Shown here: in pieces, positions 49,617 through 62,225 of the stretch
Numbering within the stretch: the first letter of the stretch is position 1
Layout of the letters: each line of letters begins with the position of its first letter
Notes under the pieces: generated by a model
Seen by the model: the letters and a program-made list of their open reading frames with translations, nothing else
Told to the model about the DNA's origin: nothing
The model's database searches: none
Source: Gyrodactylus bullatarudis
Lineage: Eukaryota; Platyhelminthes; Monogenea; Gyrodactylidea; Gyrodactylidae
Direction: 5' to 3'
Length of the DNA stretch: 64,000 nucleotides
Assembly (NCBI GenBank): GCA_012064415.1
Contig: SSNU01000119.1
Span: 434,001 to 498,000, forward strand
Position numbers and translations under genes: made by a program

Positions 49617-52524
49617 ATGGATACTCTTGTTTCTTATGATGTTTCTTCAAATGAGAGCGATTCCAACCCTAATTCTCCTCCACAAACTTGCCCCAAGACT
49701 GTTGATGAACCTACAAATGATTTAGCGACACTTCCTCCATCAATTTTAAAGAGCACTCTTGTAAAAATTGTTGACTCTGCCCCTGTCGTTGATCATAAAG
49801 CTGAATTGTTACCAATGATTCCAGTTCATCCTAATTCACGAGAACTCATCTGTAATCCAACATATGATGAGTTATTCGCTCCAATTGCTGGTCCTGCCAA
49901 TCCTTTCAAATCAGAAATGCAATCTTCTTTGAAAAATATGCTAACTGGTTATGTTGAAGAAGCTCACATTAACGAGTTCCACTTTGAAAATCAACGTCGG
50001 ACTTTTGATGCTTATGGCTATGCAATCGATCCAACTGACAAGGATCACATTATCGGGGACATTGAAAGATACGCTAATAACGAGGGTAAAACTGTTGCCG
50101 AAGCACCCAAAAAGGGTCGCATGAAACGACGACGTCTATATAATCTTGATCCTGCTAGTGACGACTTTACTGGACCATGGGCTAACTTTGAGGATGAAGT
50201 ATTCGATTCACATCCAGCTGAAGATGACCAAGTTTACCTGGATGCCTACCTTACTAAGAGATCTAGAAAACATATGCGTGTGGAACAAGCAGCTATGGAT
50301 GAAAAGACTCAACTTCACATTGCAGATCCTAATGACTATCAAGGCAGATCATTTCTTTATCCTCCACATGACATTGACGGTGTCAACTTTAGGGGAAATT
50401 CCGGCCCAGATCGTTGTTACTTGCCAAAGAGACAAATTTACGAATGGAATCAAGCTCATCCCAAGGGTGTTTCAGTTTTGAAACTCTTCCCACAGACTGG
50501 TCATCTCATGTTGTCCGGTGGCTTTGATTCTAAAATCAAATTATGGGAAGTTTATAACGAACGGCGCCTAATAAGGTCCTACATGGGTCATCGACAAGCA
50601 GTTAGAGATGTTGACTTTAACAATGATGGTACTCAATTTTTATCTTGCAGCTATGATCGCTTTGCTAAGCAATGGGACACCGAAACTGGCAAGGCCATCA
50701 ATCAATTCAATCTCAGAAAGGTTGCCTTTTGTATTAAACACAATCCAGACCAAGACAAACAACACTTGTTCCTTGTCGGCTGTGCAGATAAAAAGATTTT
50801 ATGTGTAAGTTTTTGTATATTTTCTCCATCAGGTCAGGTGTTGGAATGATGATTTGGAAAATTAAAATGATTTTTTTCTCTCTTTTCTAGTATGACTCAA
50901 GAAGTGGGGAAGTCGTACAGACTTACGACAGACATCTTGGATCAGTTAATACAGTCACTTTTGTAGATGAAAATCGACGTTTCATCTCTACCTCAGATGA
51001 CAAGTCTCTGAGAATTTGGGAATGGGATATCCCTGTTGATTTCAAATACATTGCTGATCCTAGTATGCACAGTATGCCCGCTGTTCGTGTTAGTCCCAAT
51101 GGTAAGTTCCCTTTTAATCTTGAGTAATTTTGGACTCTTAATTTCAATTAAAGTGTTATCATAATAATTCGTTTTGAAACAACAGAACAGAACTCAAGTA
51201 CAAGATAATAGAAATCAACAGGTTCAAACTATCACTGTGTTAAAGCAGCAGTGTGAAAGAAAAATAAAAATCAGGTCTTCTTATACTGTAGGGCCTCAAA
51301 GATAAGACTATAAGTTAGGCACGAATGTTCAAAATTCAGTTCAAATCCTTCTTTTCGAGATTTTAGGCTCATAAGAATTTCTTATGGTCAAAGACCTGTT
51401 TAAATTTGCTTATATAGCAGTCTGAAATAATTTCCAGTTCAAAGTTCGTACTGAAAGGGCAGAGGGGAATACATCGCATAGACCAAGTGTATGCTTAATA
51501 ATTTCAGTGTTAATTAGCAGAGCAATCCCTGCTAACTCGTACTGAATAGATCAAGATTCGTATCTTTTGTGCAACCTTTCTGTTTCTGATCTCGATTTCT
51601 TCTCATCTATAATTTTTAAATTTATTTTTCAACTCTCATTCAAATAGAGAATTTCTTGATTTTCGAGTTTTTTTCAAATGATTTATAAAGATCGAAAATA
51701 TCTTTGATTTTAGAAAAAATTATGGACTTCTCTATGAATAAAATTCTCTGCTTGAATGAGTTTTGCAAAATAATATTTGAAAATTATACAGGTGAATCCC
51801 CCTGAAGGTAGATCAAATTAAATGTAAATGAGAACAAATCGAGTACAGAAACTCCAGAGTTTAATTGCATAAAAGATACAAGTCTTGATCTTTTCAGTAC
51901 GAATTAGCAAGGATTGCTCTGCTAATTGACACTGAAAGTATTAAGCATACACTTGGTCTATGCGATGTATTCCCCTCTGCCCTTTTAGTAAGAATTAGCT
52001 ACAAAAAATATAAAAAATCGTCGGAGTTTCATCACATTCATTTTCTAGAATGTTTTTTAAAATTAATTAACTAATGAATAGTGCAGCACCTATACTTACA
52101 AAGTTTAACTAGAAATATTTCCTGTGGGATATTCGACCTAAGCACCTAGAACGAAATATTTCTAATTAATTAACTAATTAATCTCAACTTTTTCTTTAAA
52201 GGAAAATATATCCTCTGTCAGTCGTTGGACAATTCAATCAGCGTCATAAACATCTTTGCTGGCTTCAAGAGAATGCGAAAGAAAATCTTTAGAGGCCACA
52301 TGGTCTCCGGTTATGCATGTACCATGGACTTTAGTCCTGACCAACGCTACATAATCTCTGGCGACGGTGACGGAATGTTGTGTCTTTGGGAGTGGAAGAG
52401 TTGTCGTCTCCTCAATAAATGGAAAGCCCATGATTCAGTCTGCTTGAACAGCTATTGGCTCCCACATGAAACCTCAAAGATTATCACCTCTAGCTGGGAT
52501 GGAAATATCAAATTGTGGGATTGA
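49617..52524 (+). CDS. CDC40: Pre-mRNA splicing factor PRP17/CDC40
   Basis: Exons 49617-50804, 50891-51101 and 52202-52524 give 573 aa (human CDC40 is 579). The N-terminal half has the family hallmarks [20 protein letters not shown] and [18 protein letters not shown]. The C-terminal half, from about residue 290, is a WD40 propeller with [31 protein letters not shown] and [15 protein letters not shown], ending exactly at IKLWD. PRP17 joins the spliceosome for the second catalytic step. Intron 1 is 86 nt. Intron 2 is 1.1 kb because of an inserted fold-back repeat. Notably this core splicing factor works in a genome with introns down to 25 nt. Confidence 0.95.
51450..51989. repeat. Fold-back repeat with 125-bp arms in PRP17 intron 2
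   Basis: Bases 51450-51574 and 51865-51989 are inverted copies, about 93-95% alike by eye, around a 290-bp centre. The arm contains AGGGCAGAGGGGAATACATC. It is non-coding and probably a MITE. Outer target duplications were not identified. Confidence 0.75.
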
Positions 52525-53232
52525 AAAGACTTTATATATATTATTTAAATATTGTTCTCAATAATACAATACTATTTCAGTAAAGTAAATTTGTATAAAA
52601 ACTACCTTAACAGACTACTCAGTTGATATTAAGTGTAGTAAGAGTTGATGTTTGAACCCTAATAATAATAATAGGCTTAGAATTCGTAGTTTCATTGGAA
52701 AAGATGCCAACAATTTCAGTGTCGATTATTCTGTAGTCTACCCATTGGCAAAAGGAAATTAAGTCGGGTTAGCTTTTATTACTTGGAAGAATTACTGATG
52801 TACTGACAGTATTTAGGCGTCAGAGAGTGAGTGTTTGTCGATAATCTCTTTCATAATCTATAATATAAAAATGATTCATTATACACAGTGTATAGTTGAA
52901 CTTGATAAACTATCCATCATTATATTAATAATACAAATAAAGATGGAGAATTTCTGTCTCTTCTGGGATGGTAACTATTTGACATAAACTACAGACACTG
53001 TCGCCTTGGGAATAATCTCCAATGCAAAAATGTAGCAATTCAAGTGGTTCCCTGACCAACTTTAAACTTAGGGGGTGTTGAAAAAGAGGATTTTTATTGA
53101 ATAACAATAAAATATCGAGTTAGAGATAAAACAAGAAAACTATTTACAAATTCCATTGGCAAATAAGAAATCGAGAAAGTTTCCACCTTCAAAATTGACT
53201 AAAAGAGCCGTAAAAGAGTATAAATTCTGCAT
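52525..53232. other. Convergent intergenic region, PRP17/BMP
   Basis: 3' UTRs of two converging genes. Short frames (52925-53107, -) lack any recognisable feature. Nothing else seen. Confidence 0.4.
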
Positions 53233-56200
53233 TCATCTACACGAACAGCTTTTCACTGACATATTCTCGTAGACCTGCATCATGAGATCTCCATTGGGTG
53301 TGTAATGCAGAATAGATTCATCGGACATTTCATGAGCAACACAGCAAGGCGGCTGGATTTTTGCAATGTTCATAGAATGAACCAGGTAGAGAATTATTGC
53401 GTGATTTGAGGTATTGTAATGACTCGACAGGGGAAACGGACAATGACCCCAGCAGAAGCCAGCATTGTAAGCTATCGGACTGAGGACCCAATTTGACCAT
53501 CCGACTGACTTGAAGTTTACGACCAAATCCCGCCTCTGACACATGTGAACATGATGACTTGAGCCTGAAGTGAAACGTTCACGTCTATTTGGATTTCCCA
53601 CCTTGATAGAATAATATTCTATTAGAATTTCAAAATTTTCACTTCATTTTCTGATGACTATTGGTCTTTAGAAAAAAATTTCCTGCAAATTTTGCTATAT
53701 CTGATCAAGCGATGAATGAACACATAATCTTCAAATGCAAGATTGCCTTTGAACAGAACTCACCAAATAACCTTATGAAACGGGGAATTAAAATATTATC
53801 CCGCTCTAACAGCTCTAACAGAAATGATGCATGGTTTTTTTTGTGAATCTAGAGTCGTGGAGGATACCAAATCAATCAATCATTCATTTGATACCTGTTT
53901 CCAAATCAGTAGAAAAAAGCTAGATCTAATGTTATTCTCAATGACGGTTGGTAAAAATCTACTCTCTAATATTCGAGTAAAACAAATCGGGAATTTGAGC
54001 GAGATAAAGTCTACAAATAAACATGAGATTTATAGAGTTTCAAGAAACAAAAGAGGAAGGTGTTCAATATGTAGAGTTTTTACTCCTGTAAAATGCCTGC
54101 AATGTAAAAGCTGTTTTTATCTCTTGGAGAAACGAAATTGCTTCTCAAATCATGCAAATACAAAATATATACTCAATTTTGAAATAAATCGCATCAAATT
54201 TATCGAGTTGGTATTGAGAGGATTAACAAAATTTTAATTCGATTAACTTTAGAAGATATTTTCCCAATTTTAGATATTGACCACTTTTAGAACCTGAAAA
54301 TGGCAAACTATTCAATTCAAGCTACAACTTCTGGAGTTAAATCAGATTTTCGAATTCTACTATTTTCCAGAAAACTCTTTTCCTTTCTTCATCCACGGCC
54401 AAATTCGAATTCTTTGTCTAATGCTGATGAAAAAGTGGAAATCTGGTGCATTTTCGAAAAACGGCCTAATTTTGGTCAGATTGAATTTTTTTAGAAACTT
54501 TTTAAAATCTTCACAGCCTATTGGCTTATTTCATTATAATTATGGAATTCGAAAAATATGACTTTCCGAAGAAAAATATTGAGTATATTTGTAAAAAAAA
54601 GTAAATTCTCATCTTCATGTCAATTAGTAATCAGTAAAAGCTCTGATAATATAATTCATAACTGGAAAGAGTTATTAGTTATTTTCCGATTTTTTAAAAA
54701 ACAATTACAACTTTTACAATCCTTTTTTTAAGAAATACTACACCTTTCTCTTTCTACAGATAGACCAATACAAGCCAGAAGACAACATAGTCAGGTAGCA
54801 AACGAACAACGCTATGGTCAATCTATGCTGAAAAGCTCCCTGAAGAACTACTTGTTTCAAAATTAGAAGTTAATTCTCATCTTCATGTCAACTAGCTTAA
54901 ATGGGAACCACTCACAATGTCAATCTTATTAAACTGAACGTGTGATCTCCTTTTTCTCGAGAGAGTCTCCCTTAAACTACGATCACAGTGGAAGCTGAGT
55001 AAATGGGGCTCATGTTCAATTCCATTGTGGATTCTCTCCTTCATTAGGGGCGATTTGACATTGAATTCGACAAGCCGATGACTTTTTGGGCTTATCAATT
55101 CTTCTATTAGAATTCGGTTCATTGGAATAGTTATCCAGCCAGAATTCAGGTCGCAATTGTGACTTTGGTCTGGTTCAAAGAATATCTCATGATAAAATTC
55201 CCTTCCGTTGTTCAGACTAAGGGATATCCAAGCTTCTTCAATATCGACCAAATCTACAATAAATAATTTTTCATTAAATTACAGTTTTGCACTAGAAAAG
55301 AATATTGAAGAAATTATCAAAGCTTTTGAGATGAATTTTGTAGCATTGAATGTGGTCAGATGATATAACTATGCCTTGGTATTCTCACATCTAATGAAAT
55401 CTCAAAGTTGGTCACAAATAAATTAGACTTTTACTGCAGTCAAAATGGTCGAAAAGTAGCATGTGTTGATTTTTACACGATAATAGGTTACTTTCATCTG
55501 CCATATTCTTTTTCTTATTTTATGTTCATCCTGAAAGATAGCATCTAATTACTATAACACTCTAAAATCAACAAAATCTTCAAGCTTTATTCTCATATCT
55601 TTTGTTTTCGTTTTGATCCCAGTGACTCAACAAGATAAAATCACTACTGTTCAAGGTTCCATGTTCCAACCATTGTACAAATCAAGGCAGGACTCTTTTC
55701 GTTTAATTAATCTTAAAATAGATTTAAAGGTAAATTTTACTCAAGAAACTTTATCAAGTTGATGCAGTAATAAAATTTAAGGCAAGCAAAGATTACTCTA
55801 GACAGGGCGTAACCAATTTTTTAGGATAAATTAACTTGATTATTAATATGAAGACTAATAAAATTTATGGTCGGTAGGAAAAAATACAATTTCTGCTTAT
55901 GAAAAAGGAAGAAATTTATTCTTAGAGTCTCACAGTGGCCACTTTTTACATCTTCTGTGTAAGTAAGAATCACCTCAGTTTAGCTCAATATCTCATGGGT
56001 TTTCTTCGAATCTAGATCAATGGGATACTTTTTCTTCAGAAGAAAGGTACAATTGCAAATCTCATTCACAAATTATCTACAAAAGGGTTAATTATTACTA
56101 ATAGGAGAAAATATTATTGTCTATAATTCTTTCATACAAGACAGTTTGGAAGGCTAAAAATATCAAATCATAAATTTTTCATGTAAGTCTTGGGGTTAAC

Positions 56201-57687
56201 TAAAACACTCAGAAATTAACTCTTTTTCCCCTTTCATACCAAATTTTGTAACAATTTCCAAGAGTGTAATTTGAGTAGACCCTCGTTTAAGAGGGGGAGA
56301 AGCATACCTTGATTGCAGGGATAGGTTTGTATGTTGGTCTCGTTGTGATGATACCGGAAACGTAATTGGATATCAATCAAGTCGGATTTGGCGAGAGTCG
56401 CTTGGAAATCCTTTGATAATAAAAACGTAATTCCTTGAAACATTTGGCCTAGTCTCGTGTATTTTTCATAATTCTCATTCGATTTCATTGTTCCAATATT
56501 GTTTTGAAATGCTGAAATAATTAACAAAGGAATCATGACCCATAGTCTCTAGAGGAACATGATACTTTCTCAAGCAATAACTTGAACTGAAAGATACTCT
56601 CAATACAAACTTTTTGGGTCCTCTGAACAAGTTACGAGAACACTGAATATTCCAATAAAATATTTAATTTTAGCCTAACCTAGAATTTTGGCACTCTGAT
56701 GTAAACTTCTTGAGAACCTATTTGCTGAGGTAATTTCTTATCTTTTGAATTCAGATTCAAAATCAGTGGACTATTTTTATTAATCTTTTCTATAATAAAA
56801 TTGTTTTAATTAGTGATTGGTAATCACTGATTACTTCAGGGCTGTAAGAAAATGTAATTTCACACTAGATAGAGAGATAGGATTGCAATAAATTTATTTT
56901 GAAAAATCTTGATAAAAAGGCCTTAACTTGTTGCAATTAACACATGGAAGTAAACCCTTGTAAGGCCATCAAATTTCGTACGAAAAAGTTGAATGAAACT
57001 AAATAAAACCAAGTAGAGCCCGAATTAAGGTAAACCCAAAAAAGTTTAATTCCACAATTTTGCCTCAATTAACCCTCGCGCTAGAAATCAGAATTTTTTC
57101 CCATTCAACAAGATGGTTCGATTTCCCACCATGAAGAATCTCTTCTAAAGCCTAAATTAAATTTCTTGGTCCAATGTTGATATCAAATAACTGTAGTTAA
57201 TTGAATGGAATCCAATAGGTCCTTAAACATTTTGCAGCAATTTATGACAGAGAGTCTTAGGGAATCTCTTGCATAATTTTCGATGATTATTAATAATAAA
57301 AAGACCAACTCGATTCTAAGTAAGATTTTGAGCTCAAAGTTTGAAATTTTATCTTATCGTAAAGGCTATTAACTCACAGATGAATTTGTGATGGATGATT
57401 GTCGTAACAAGGCCCATGTTGTGTAATCTTTCTAGTCTCTCGGCATTCTTCATGTGGCCATTCAGAGTAATCGAGTTCTTTGTGAACCTGGGCATGGCAT
57501 GAAACGATTCACGATGTCGACTGTGGAGACTGTAGAGGTAGTTTGGAATTTGTGTTGTTGGCCTCCTCTTCCGCGCTTTCTCGCTCTCCTGGTCGAATAA
57601 ACCTTTCTCCTTCTCCAGGACTAGATGTGGTATGATCAACTTAAAGTTTATGGTTATTACTAGAATTAATAGTTGAATTTGATTCAT
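53233..57687 (-). CDS. BMP-type TGF-beta family ligand
   Basis: Four exons, phases matching: 57687-57378, 56511-56308, 55253-54916 and 53601-53233, giving about 406 aa. A hydrophobic signal peptide (MNQIQLLILVITINF) starts a propeptide that ends with the furin-type site RKRR at about residues 271-274. The mature domain has all seven cysteines: one in MCQRRD, two in FCWGHC, two in PPCC and two in the terminal CSCR. It shows the BMP-like NFKSVGWSNWVLSP and CPFPLSSH..NTSNHAI blocks. Secreted BMPs dimerise through the fourth of the family cysteines and signal through receptor kinases to Smads. The pattern is closest to BMP2/4/Dpp, but the subfamily should be settled by a tree. Introns of 0.9-1.3 kb carry repeats, including a possible piggyBac remnant. 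Confidence 0.9.
53660..54237 (+). pseudogene. Possible piggyBac-type transposase 3' remnant in BMP intron
   Basis: On the strand opposite the BMP gene, a frame at 53824-54237 ends with a cysteine cluster: RGRCSIC, CLQCKSC and EKRNCF followed by NHAN. This C-x-x-C ... C-x-x-C ... C-F-x-x-H layout resembles the C-terminal zinc-finger region of piggyBac transposases. The preceding frame (53661-53846) is offset, so the catalytic part is absent or shifted. Confidence 0.35.
54430..54632. repeat. Family A repeat fragment in BMP intron
   Basis: The stretch AAAAAGTGGAAATCTGGTGC through GTAAATTCTCATCTTCATGT matches the right half of the 26.5-27.2-kb element, including its terminal repeat. Another copy of the terminal motif lies at 54870-54893, next to the exon 3 splice donor. 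Confidence 0.6.
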
Positions 57688-57689
57688 AA

Positions 57690-58806
57690 TTAATAATAGT
57701 CGGAATTAAGAGAGCCGATTCATTGCCAAGGGAGAATACTAAAACCTATATCTATAGAGACTGGGATAGACTGGATGAATTTGCAGAAACACTCATTTCA
57801 ACGATTTATTCTCATTGGCCAATTCTTATTGTGACCAATCAGGTGAGAGTTGATATATTTCCATTTCATTATTTTGTTCCTCACAGCTCAAGTGAGCAGA
57901 GAGACAAACTTATTTATTTCTAATTCGTTCTTAACAAATTTGTTTATAAATATTGTAGATTTATAGTGTAGCAACATCTTGTCATTACTATACAATGGTA
58001 TATCATTGAGAAGAGAGAATAAATTTTAATTAGCAAATAATAAATTTATTATTTTACTACCCCTGGACAGAGGATATAAACACTTTTGGCGCCGATATTT
58101 GGGGGAAAGAAATTCGTTTATTGATAAACTTGTTTTATGAGCATGAGCTTTACCTACCACAGTGTAAAACCCTGGTAGCACCAGTACAACAAAATAATGT
58201 ACGTTAACCATGGTGTAAAATATAAATTCCATTCTACACAAGAATACTTTGATTAAATTGCAAAAGGAAACCCCTTGAGAATGTAGAGTTTGATGTTTAT
58301 TTTTATCCTACCGAAAGGTTTAATATAAGGTACTTTTAGGTTGGTTGGTATTACAGAGTGAAAGTTGTAAAAAATTAATAAAAGTAAAATCAGATAAAGA
58401 GTGTAATATTCCAAAACATGCAAAAATAATACACTCAAGTGGCTACTCTACTTCTATCTTCAAATTCAAATATTACTATTAGCACAATAATAGAGAATTA
58501 ACGTCTGTTTTTAAACATAAACATTGATTGTATCTTATCAAAAATTATTAATCAGTATACAGTTTCTATTGCTCAATGAGAAAATTTTAATAAATTTATT
58601 GAAGCTACTTTAAAGTAAATATATAACATTTTGGTTGGTTAATTAGAATCAAGAATAATGATAGAAACCAAATAAATTTTGAAACTTTTTTTTAAAACAA
58701 GTTTAAGGAAAATGTCCAAATGTTGTTTAAACTTATTAAATCAACATTTTCGGAGAGAATTCAAACAAGTCTAGAAAAGCGTTAAATGGTTTAAAAGTAA
58801 TAAGTT
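57690..58806. other. Spacer between BMP and calcium channel beta subunit
   Basis: Starts of two divergent genes about 1.1 kb apart. An open stretch on the plus strand at 57723-57841 is followed by a plausible donor and a short second segment, but no start codon or family supports a gene. No TATA box stands out for either flanking gene. Confidence 0.4.
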
Positions 58807-61497
58807 ATGTCTCGACGTGAAAGCAGAGATCGAGACAGTTACATTGATGAAGATGTCGACTCTTTACTTGAAGCTGAGAGGGAAGAGCAAGAGAGAGCAG
58901 CTCTAGTCGAATTAGAGTTGGCTAAAGTAATCGTAATTCCTTTAATTGGATTTTAGTCGAAACCTGTTGCTTTTGCTGTGAGAGCTAATATCGCCTTTGA
59001 TGGAACTCAAGCCAACTTAAATGCACCTGCTCCAGATAGAGTAGCCTCTTTTGCTGCAAAAGATTTCATTCATGTTAAACAACGTTATGACCCCTTTTGG
59101 TGGATTGGTCGTGTTATCAAAAACAATGCTCCGTTATGCTATGTTCCATCGCCTGCCAAACTAGATGAGCTACGAATGCCCTCTCTTCATATGGAATGGG
59201 CAAACAACACCAACAGTGCTGCAGGTGAGTATATTCCCAGTTGAGAATCAGAAAATTCTATCAAAAAAATCAATTTTTGAACTAATTTGAATTATTACGT
59301 TAGACACTCTGTAAGTTTGCTTCAGAGAATTGAAATTATAATTTTCTAGGAGAATGCTACACCTATTTTTACTTGAATGACAACAGCATGGCTTTATTTT
59401 ATCCCGTATACAAACACGTGATAAATAATTTTTGAAATTGAAAAATAAATTTAATATTCTAGAAATAGGCCGAACAAGGCTGGTCGTCCAATATCCGAGA
59501 GTACTGGAGGTATGTATTCCCTAATAAATACTAGTCTAACATCTAAAATCTTTACCACAATTTTGTAGAATTTTACGATGAAGATAATATAGAAGACGAT
59601 GTCAATGGGCCAACATCTCCAGGACTAGCCTCTAACAAGGGAATTGGAGGTCCCGGAGGTATTAAGAAACCTGCTGGTGTCGGAGGTCCCACAACTCCTG
59701 GTCCGAACGCTATACCGAAGAAGAAAAACTTTTTCAGAAAAGGAGAACAGCCCCCTTATGAGGTTGTACCAATAATGAGGCCCATAGTTCTAATTGGACC
59801 TGCTCTGAAAGGTTATGACATCACTGACATGATGCAAAAGGCCATATTCGACTTTTTAAAGCGTCACTTTGAGAATCGTCTTGTTGTCAGTAGGATTTCA
59901 ACTGATATTTCAATAGCCAAGCGAGTAGGAACCCTACAGAACATTGATAGTAAGAAGGGAGCCATGGACAAGAATAGGGGAAGACAAATATCTGCCTTGT
60001 GTGAGTTAGACTAACCATTGAAATTATTTTTGATTTCTTTCTAATTTTCACCTGAATTTTGGAACAGTGGAAGTACAACAGGAACTTGAGAGAATTTTCG
60101 ATTTGGCCAGTACAATGCAGCTTGTCGTCCTGGATTGTGACACTGTCAATCATCCAGGCCAGGTACTCAAATCTAGTTTGGCCCCGATAATAATTTATAT
60201 AAAAATTGGAAGCGTCCGAGTTCTCCAAAAACTCATCAAAACTAGAGATAAAGATCAAAAGAAGAATGCCGGCGTTCAAGTGGCTGCTGCTGAGAAATTG
60301 TTACTTTGCCCACCTGTAAGTTTACCAAAGGAAAAAGGAATCCTGCCTTTAAAATTAACCCTTTCGTGAGGTTCGCCCTATATAGGGCGATTATTCAAAG
60401 TTGAAAATTCTCAGTTATTACGCAGACCCAAAAAATATCACATAATCTATTTAATAATTTACGTTAAAAAAAATCTCGAAAATAGCAAAAAATCTCCAAG
60501 AGATATCTAAACTTGGATAAAACAACCAAATTTCGTTGAAATTGGTTTTCATCTACTCATTAGTAAATGGGAAATTCAATAGAAAAATTGACTTTTTTAG
60601 ATGTGATCAAAAGAATTCTTATTGAATAGAAACCTCATTAGAATCTCATTTAAAATCGTTTTATATCAATTCTGCGTCTTTTTCTCGATCGGTTTTCTTA
60701 TCGTCTCGAAAGGGTTAATTTTTGTGTTTTTTCCCAAGGAAAATTTTGATCTAGTCATTGATCAAAATACTCTGGAGGCAGCTTGCGAAGCTCTCAAAAC
60801 CTATCTGGAAAACTATTGGTCCTCAACACATCCGCCTGTGCAGACTCTTCCGACCAGTAAAGCTGACAAGTTGCAATTCCTGAACCAGGATAAGCAAAAT
60901 CATTTTACACCTCAACATCCACCATCAGGGCCATTATTTGGACCAGAGGGAGAGATTCTCTCGAGTCAAGTACCCATGCATCCCGGTAGACCCGGTGTCA
61001 TGAGTATGAGCGCATTCGCCTTGCATGCTGGCTTTTCAGCTCAGGAAATTAGTGCATTGGCTGGTGCTCGTTCTGGTTGGCCAGGGGCATATCCAGAAGC
61101 TTCCATGAATCTGTATGATCAAGACGGAATCGATAGTCAGTCTGGTCCTTTGAATGGAAGACAGCCTCTGACAGCAGCTGGCCGTACTATGATTAATGAT
61201 TCATCTGATGCTAGAGCCAAGGCATTAATGATTGTCCAGAAACAACAACAAATAAACAATCAAGAGCAAGCCAAGCAAATTCATCTGGTCAACGCACCTG
61301 GTCTCCATCAAGTTCAAGGGGGAGCTGCCTTTGGTAATGAGGGTACTGACACCCCGATTGTCTTCCAGAGTAGATCTGCACGTCAAGCCAAACAGAGAGA
61401 GTATGAACTGGAGAGGGCTCGAAAAGAAATTGAAGCTCAACTTACGGGAAAAAAGAGAAGAAATCGAAATTTCCCCTTAAAACAAGAAGCCGTTTAG
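58807..61497 (+). CDS. CACNB: Voltage-gated calcium channel beta subunit
   Basis: Exons 58807-58926, 58957-59224, a proposed 7-nt exon at 59294-59300, then 59463-59509, 59569-60000, 60068-60315 and 60739-61497, giving about 626 aa. The SH3 domain starts [15 protein letters not shown] (about residue 42), with DPFWWIGR further on. The guanylate-kinase-like domain starts [14 protein letters not shown] near residue 218 and has [29 protein letters not shown] and [11 protein letters not shown], ending near [12 protein letters not shown]. The 230-residue C-terminal tail is Gln/Pro-rich and unlike vertebrate tails. Beta subunits bind the AID helix of the alpha1 pore subunit and control its trafficking and gating. 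Intron 1 is 30 nt. Intron 6 (60316-60738) is mostly a MITE. Confidence 0.92.
60355..60718. mobile_element. TTAA-flanked MITE inside CACNB intron 6
   Basis: TTAA at 60355-60358 and 60715-60718 bracket a 356-bp element whose ends are CCCTTTCGTGAGG and, in reverse complement, CCCTTTCGAGACG. TTAA duplication and CCC termini are piggyBac-like. Removing the element with one TTAA would leave a 63-nt intron, in line with its neighbours. The ends resemble, but are not the same as, those of the 14.8-kb element. Confidence 0.75.
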
Positions 61498-61667
61498 AAT
61501 TAACATGAATCGACTCAGAGAATTACCTCATCCTTATAATAATAAACTCCAAATCTAAGAACAAGACTTGTATTAATAAATTCATTCTATGATTCGATTG
61601 ATAAGAAAGAGTAGGGAGATTCAACTAGGTTAATTTTATTAAAAAATCATCTGAGAGAGTGGTGAAA

Positions 61668-62138
61668 TTAGACTTTATCGATGCCAATGATTCCGCAGGC
61701 CACTCGGGATCCAGAGTTTCCAGTCTTAAGACTCTCTTGGTCCCCACCCTTACCCAAGTCATCTTCCTTCTCGTGGATGACAATTGATCTTCCAATTATT
61801 GAATATTGACCAATAAGCTTAACAACTTTATCCTCAAATGATCCTATGCATTTTCTATTACTATCTGCAAGTATGTTGCCGAAATCTCCATGATGACGTT
61901 TATTTTCATCATCAACTCTGTCACCGTGATCTTTATTCAATGGATTATAATGTGGTCCAGCGGTAGCACACCCGTCGGAAAGATTTCCAAATTCATGAAC
62001 ATGGAATCCATGCAGTCCAGGTGCAAGTCCATTGATTTCATAAGTAACTTTGGTTGGAGCAGATTCACTAGCCTGTTCGAAATGAATCAGACCGGTAATG
62101 TCTGTGCCGGTAACTTTGCATATAGCTTTTACGACCAT
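61668..62138 (-). CDS. SOD1: Cu/Zn superoxide dismutase, cytosolic type
   Basis: A single-exon gene of 156 aa starting at the second Met (62138); the upstream in-frame Met (62186) would add 16 residues and enter the selenoprotein T side, so it is less likely. Copper and zinc ligands are visible: HGFHVHEFG (two His), CATAGPHYNP, HHGDFGN and IVIHEKEDDLG, with the C-terminal SRVACGIIGI carrying the disulfide Cys. The Arg at the active-site rim is in GSRVACG. There is no signal peptide on the short form. It is intronless, unlike most genes here, and shares an 87-bp divergent promoter with selenoprotein T. It converges with the calcium channel gene, with about 170 bp between stops; an AATAAA for it lies near 61636. 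Confidence 0.95.
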   Translation of the reverse strand: MVVKAICKVTGTDITGLIHFEQASESAPTKVTYEINGLAPGLHGFHVHEFGNLSDGCATAGPHYNPLNKDHGDRVDDENKRHHGDFGNILADSNRKCIGSFEDKVVKLIGQYSIIGRSIVIHEKEDDLGKGGDQESLKTGNSGSRVACGIIGIDKV

Positions 62139-62225
62139 TTTTAATACCACACTTGAAAATAATTTAAATTGGATGAGTAAAAACACTGATTGATATTAAT
62201 TTCTTTTGTTGAAAATTGTTTTAAA
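62139..62225. promoter_or_regulatory. Divergent promoter, SOD1/selenoprotein T
   Basis: Only about 87 bp separate the two start codons. Both products are redox enzymes, so co-expression would be sensible; no specific binding site could be identified by eye. Confidence 0.5.

Noticed and set aside
57723..57961. Small plus-strand gene opposite the BMP start
   Set aside because: It reads smoothly and has a plausible donor, but no in-frame ATG precedes it and no family is recognised.
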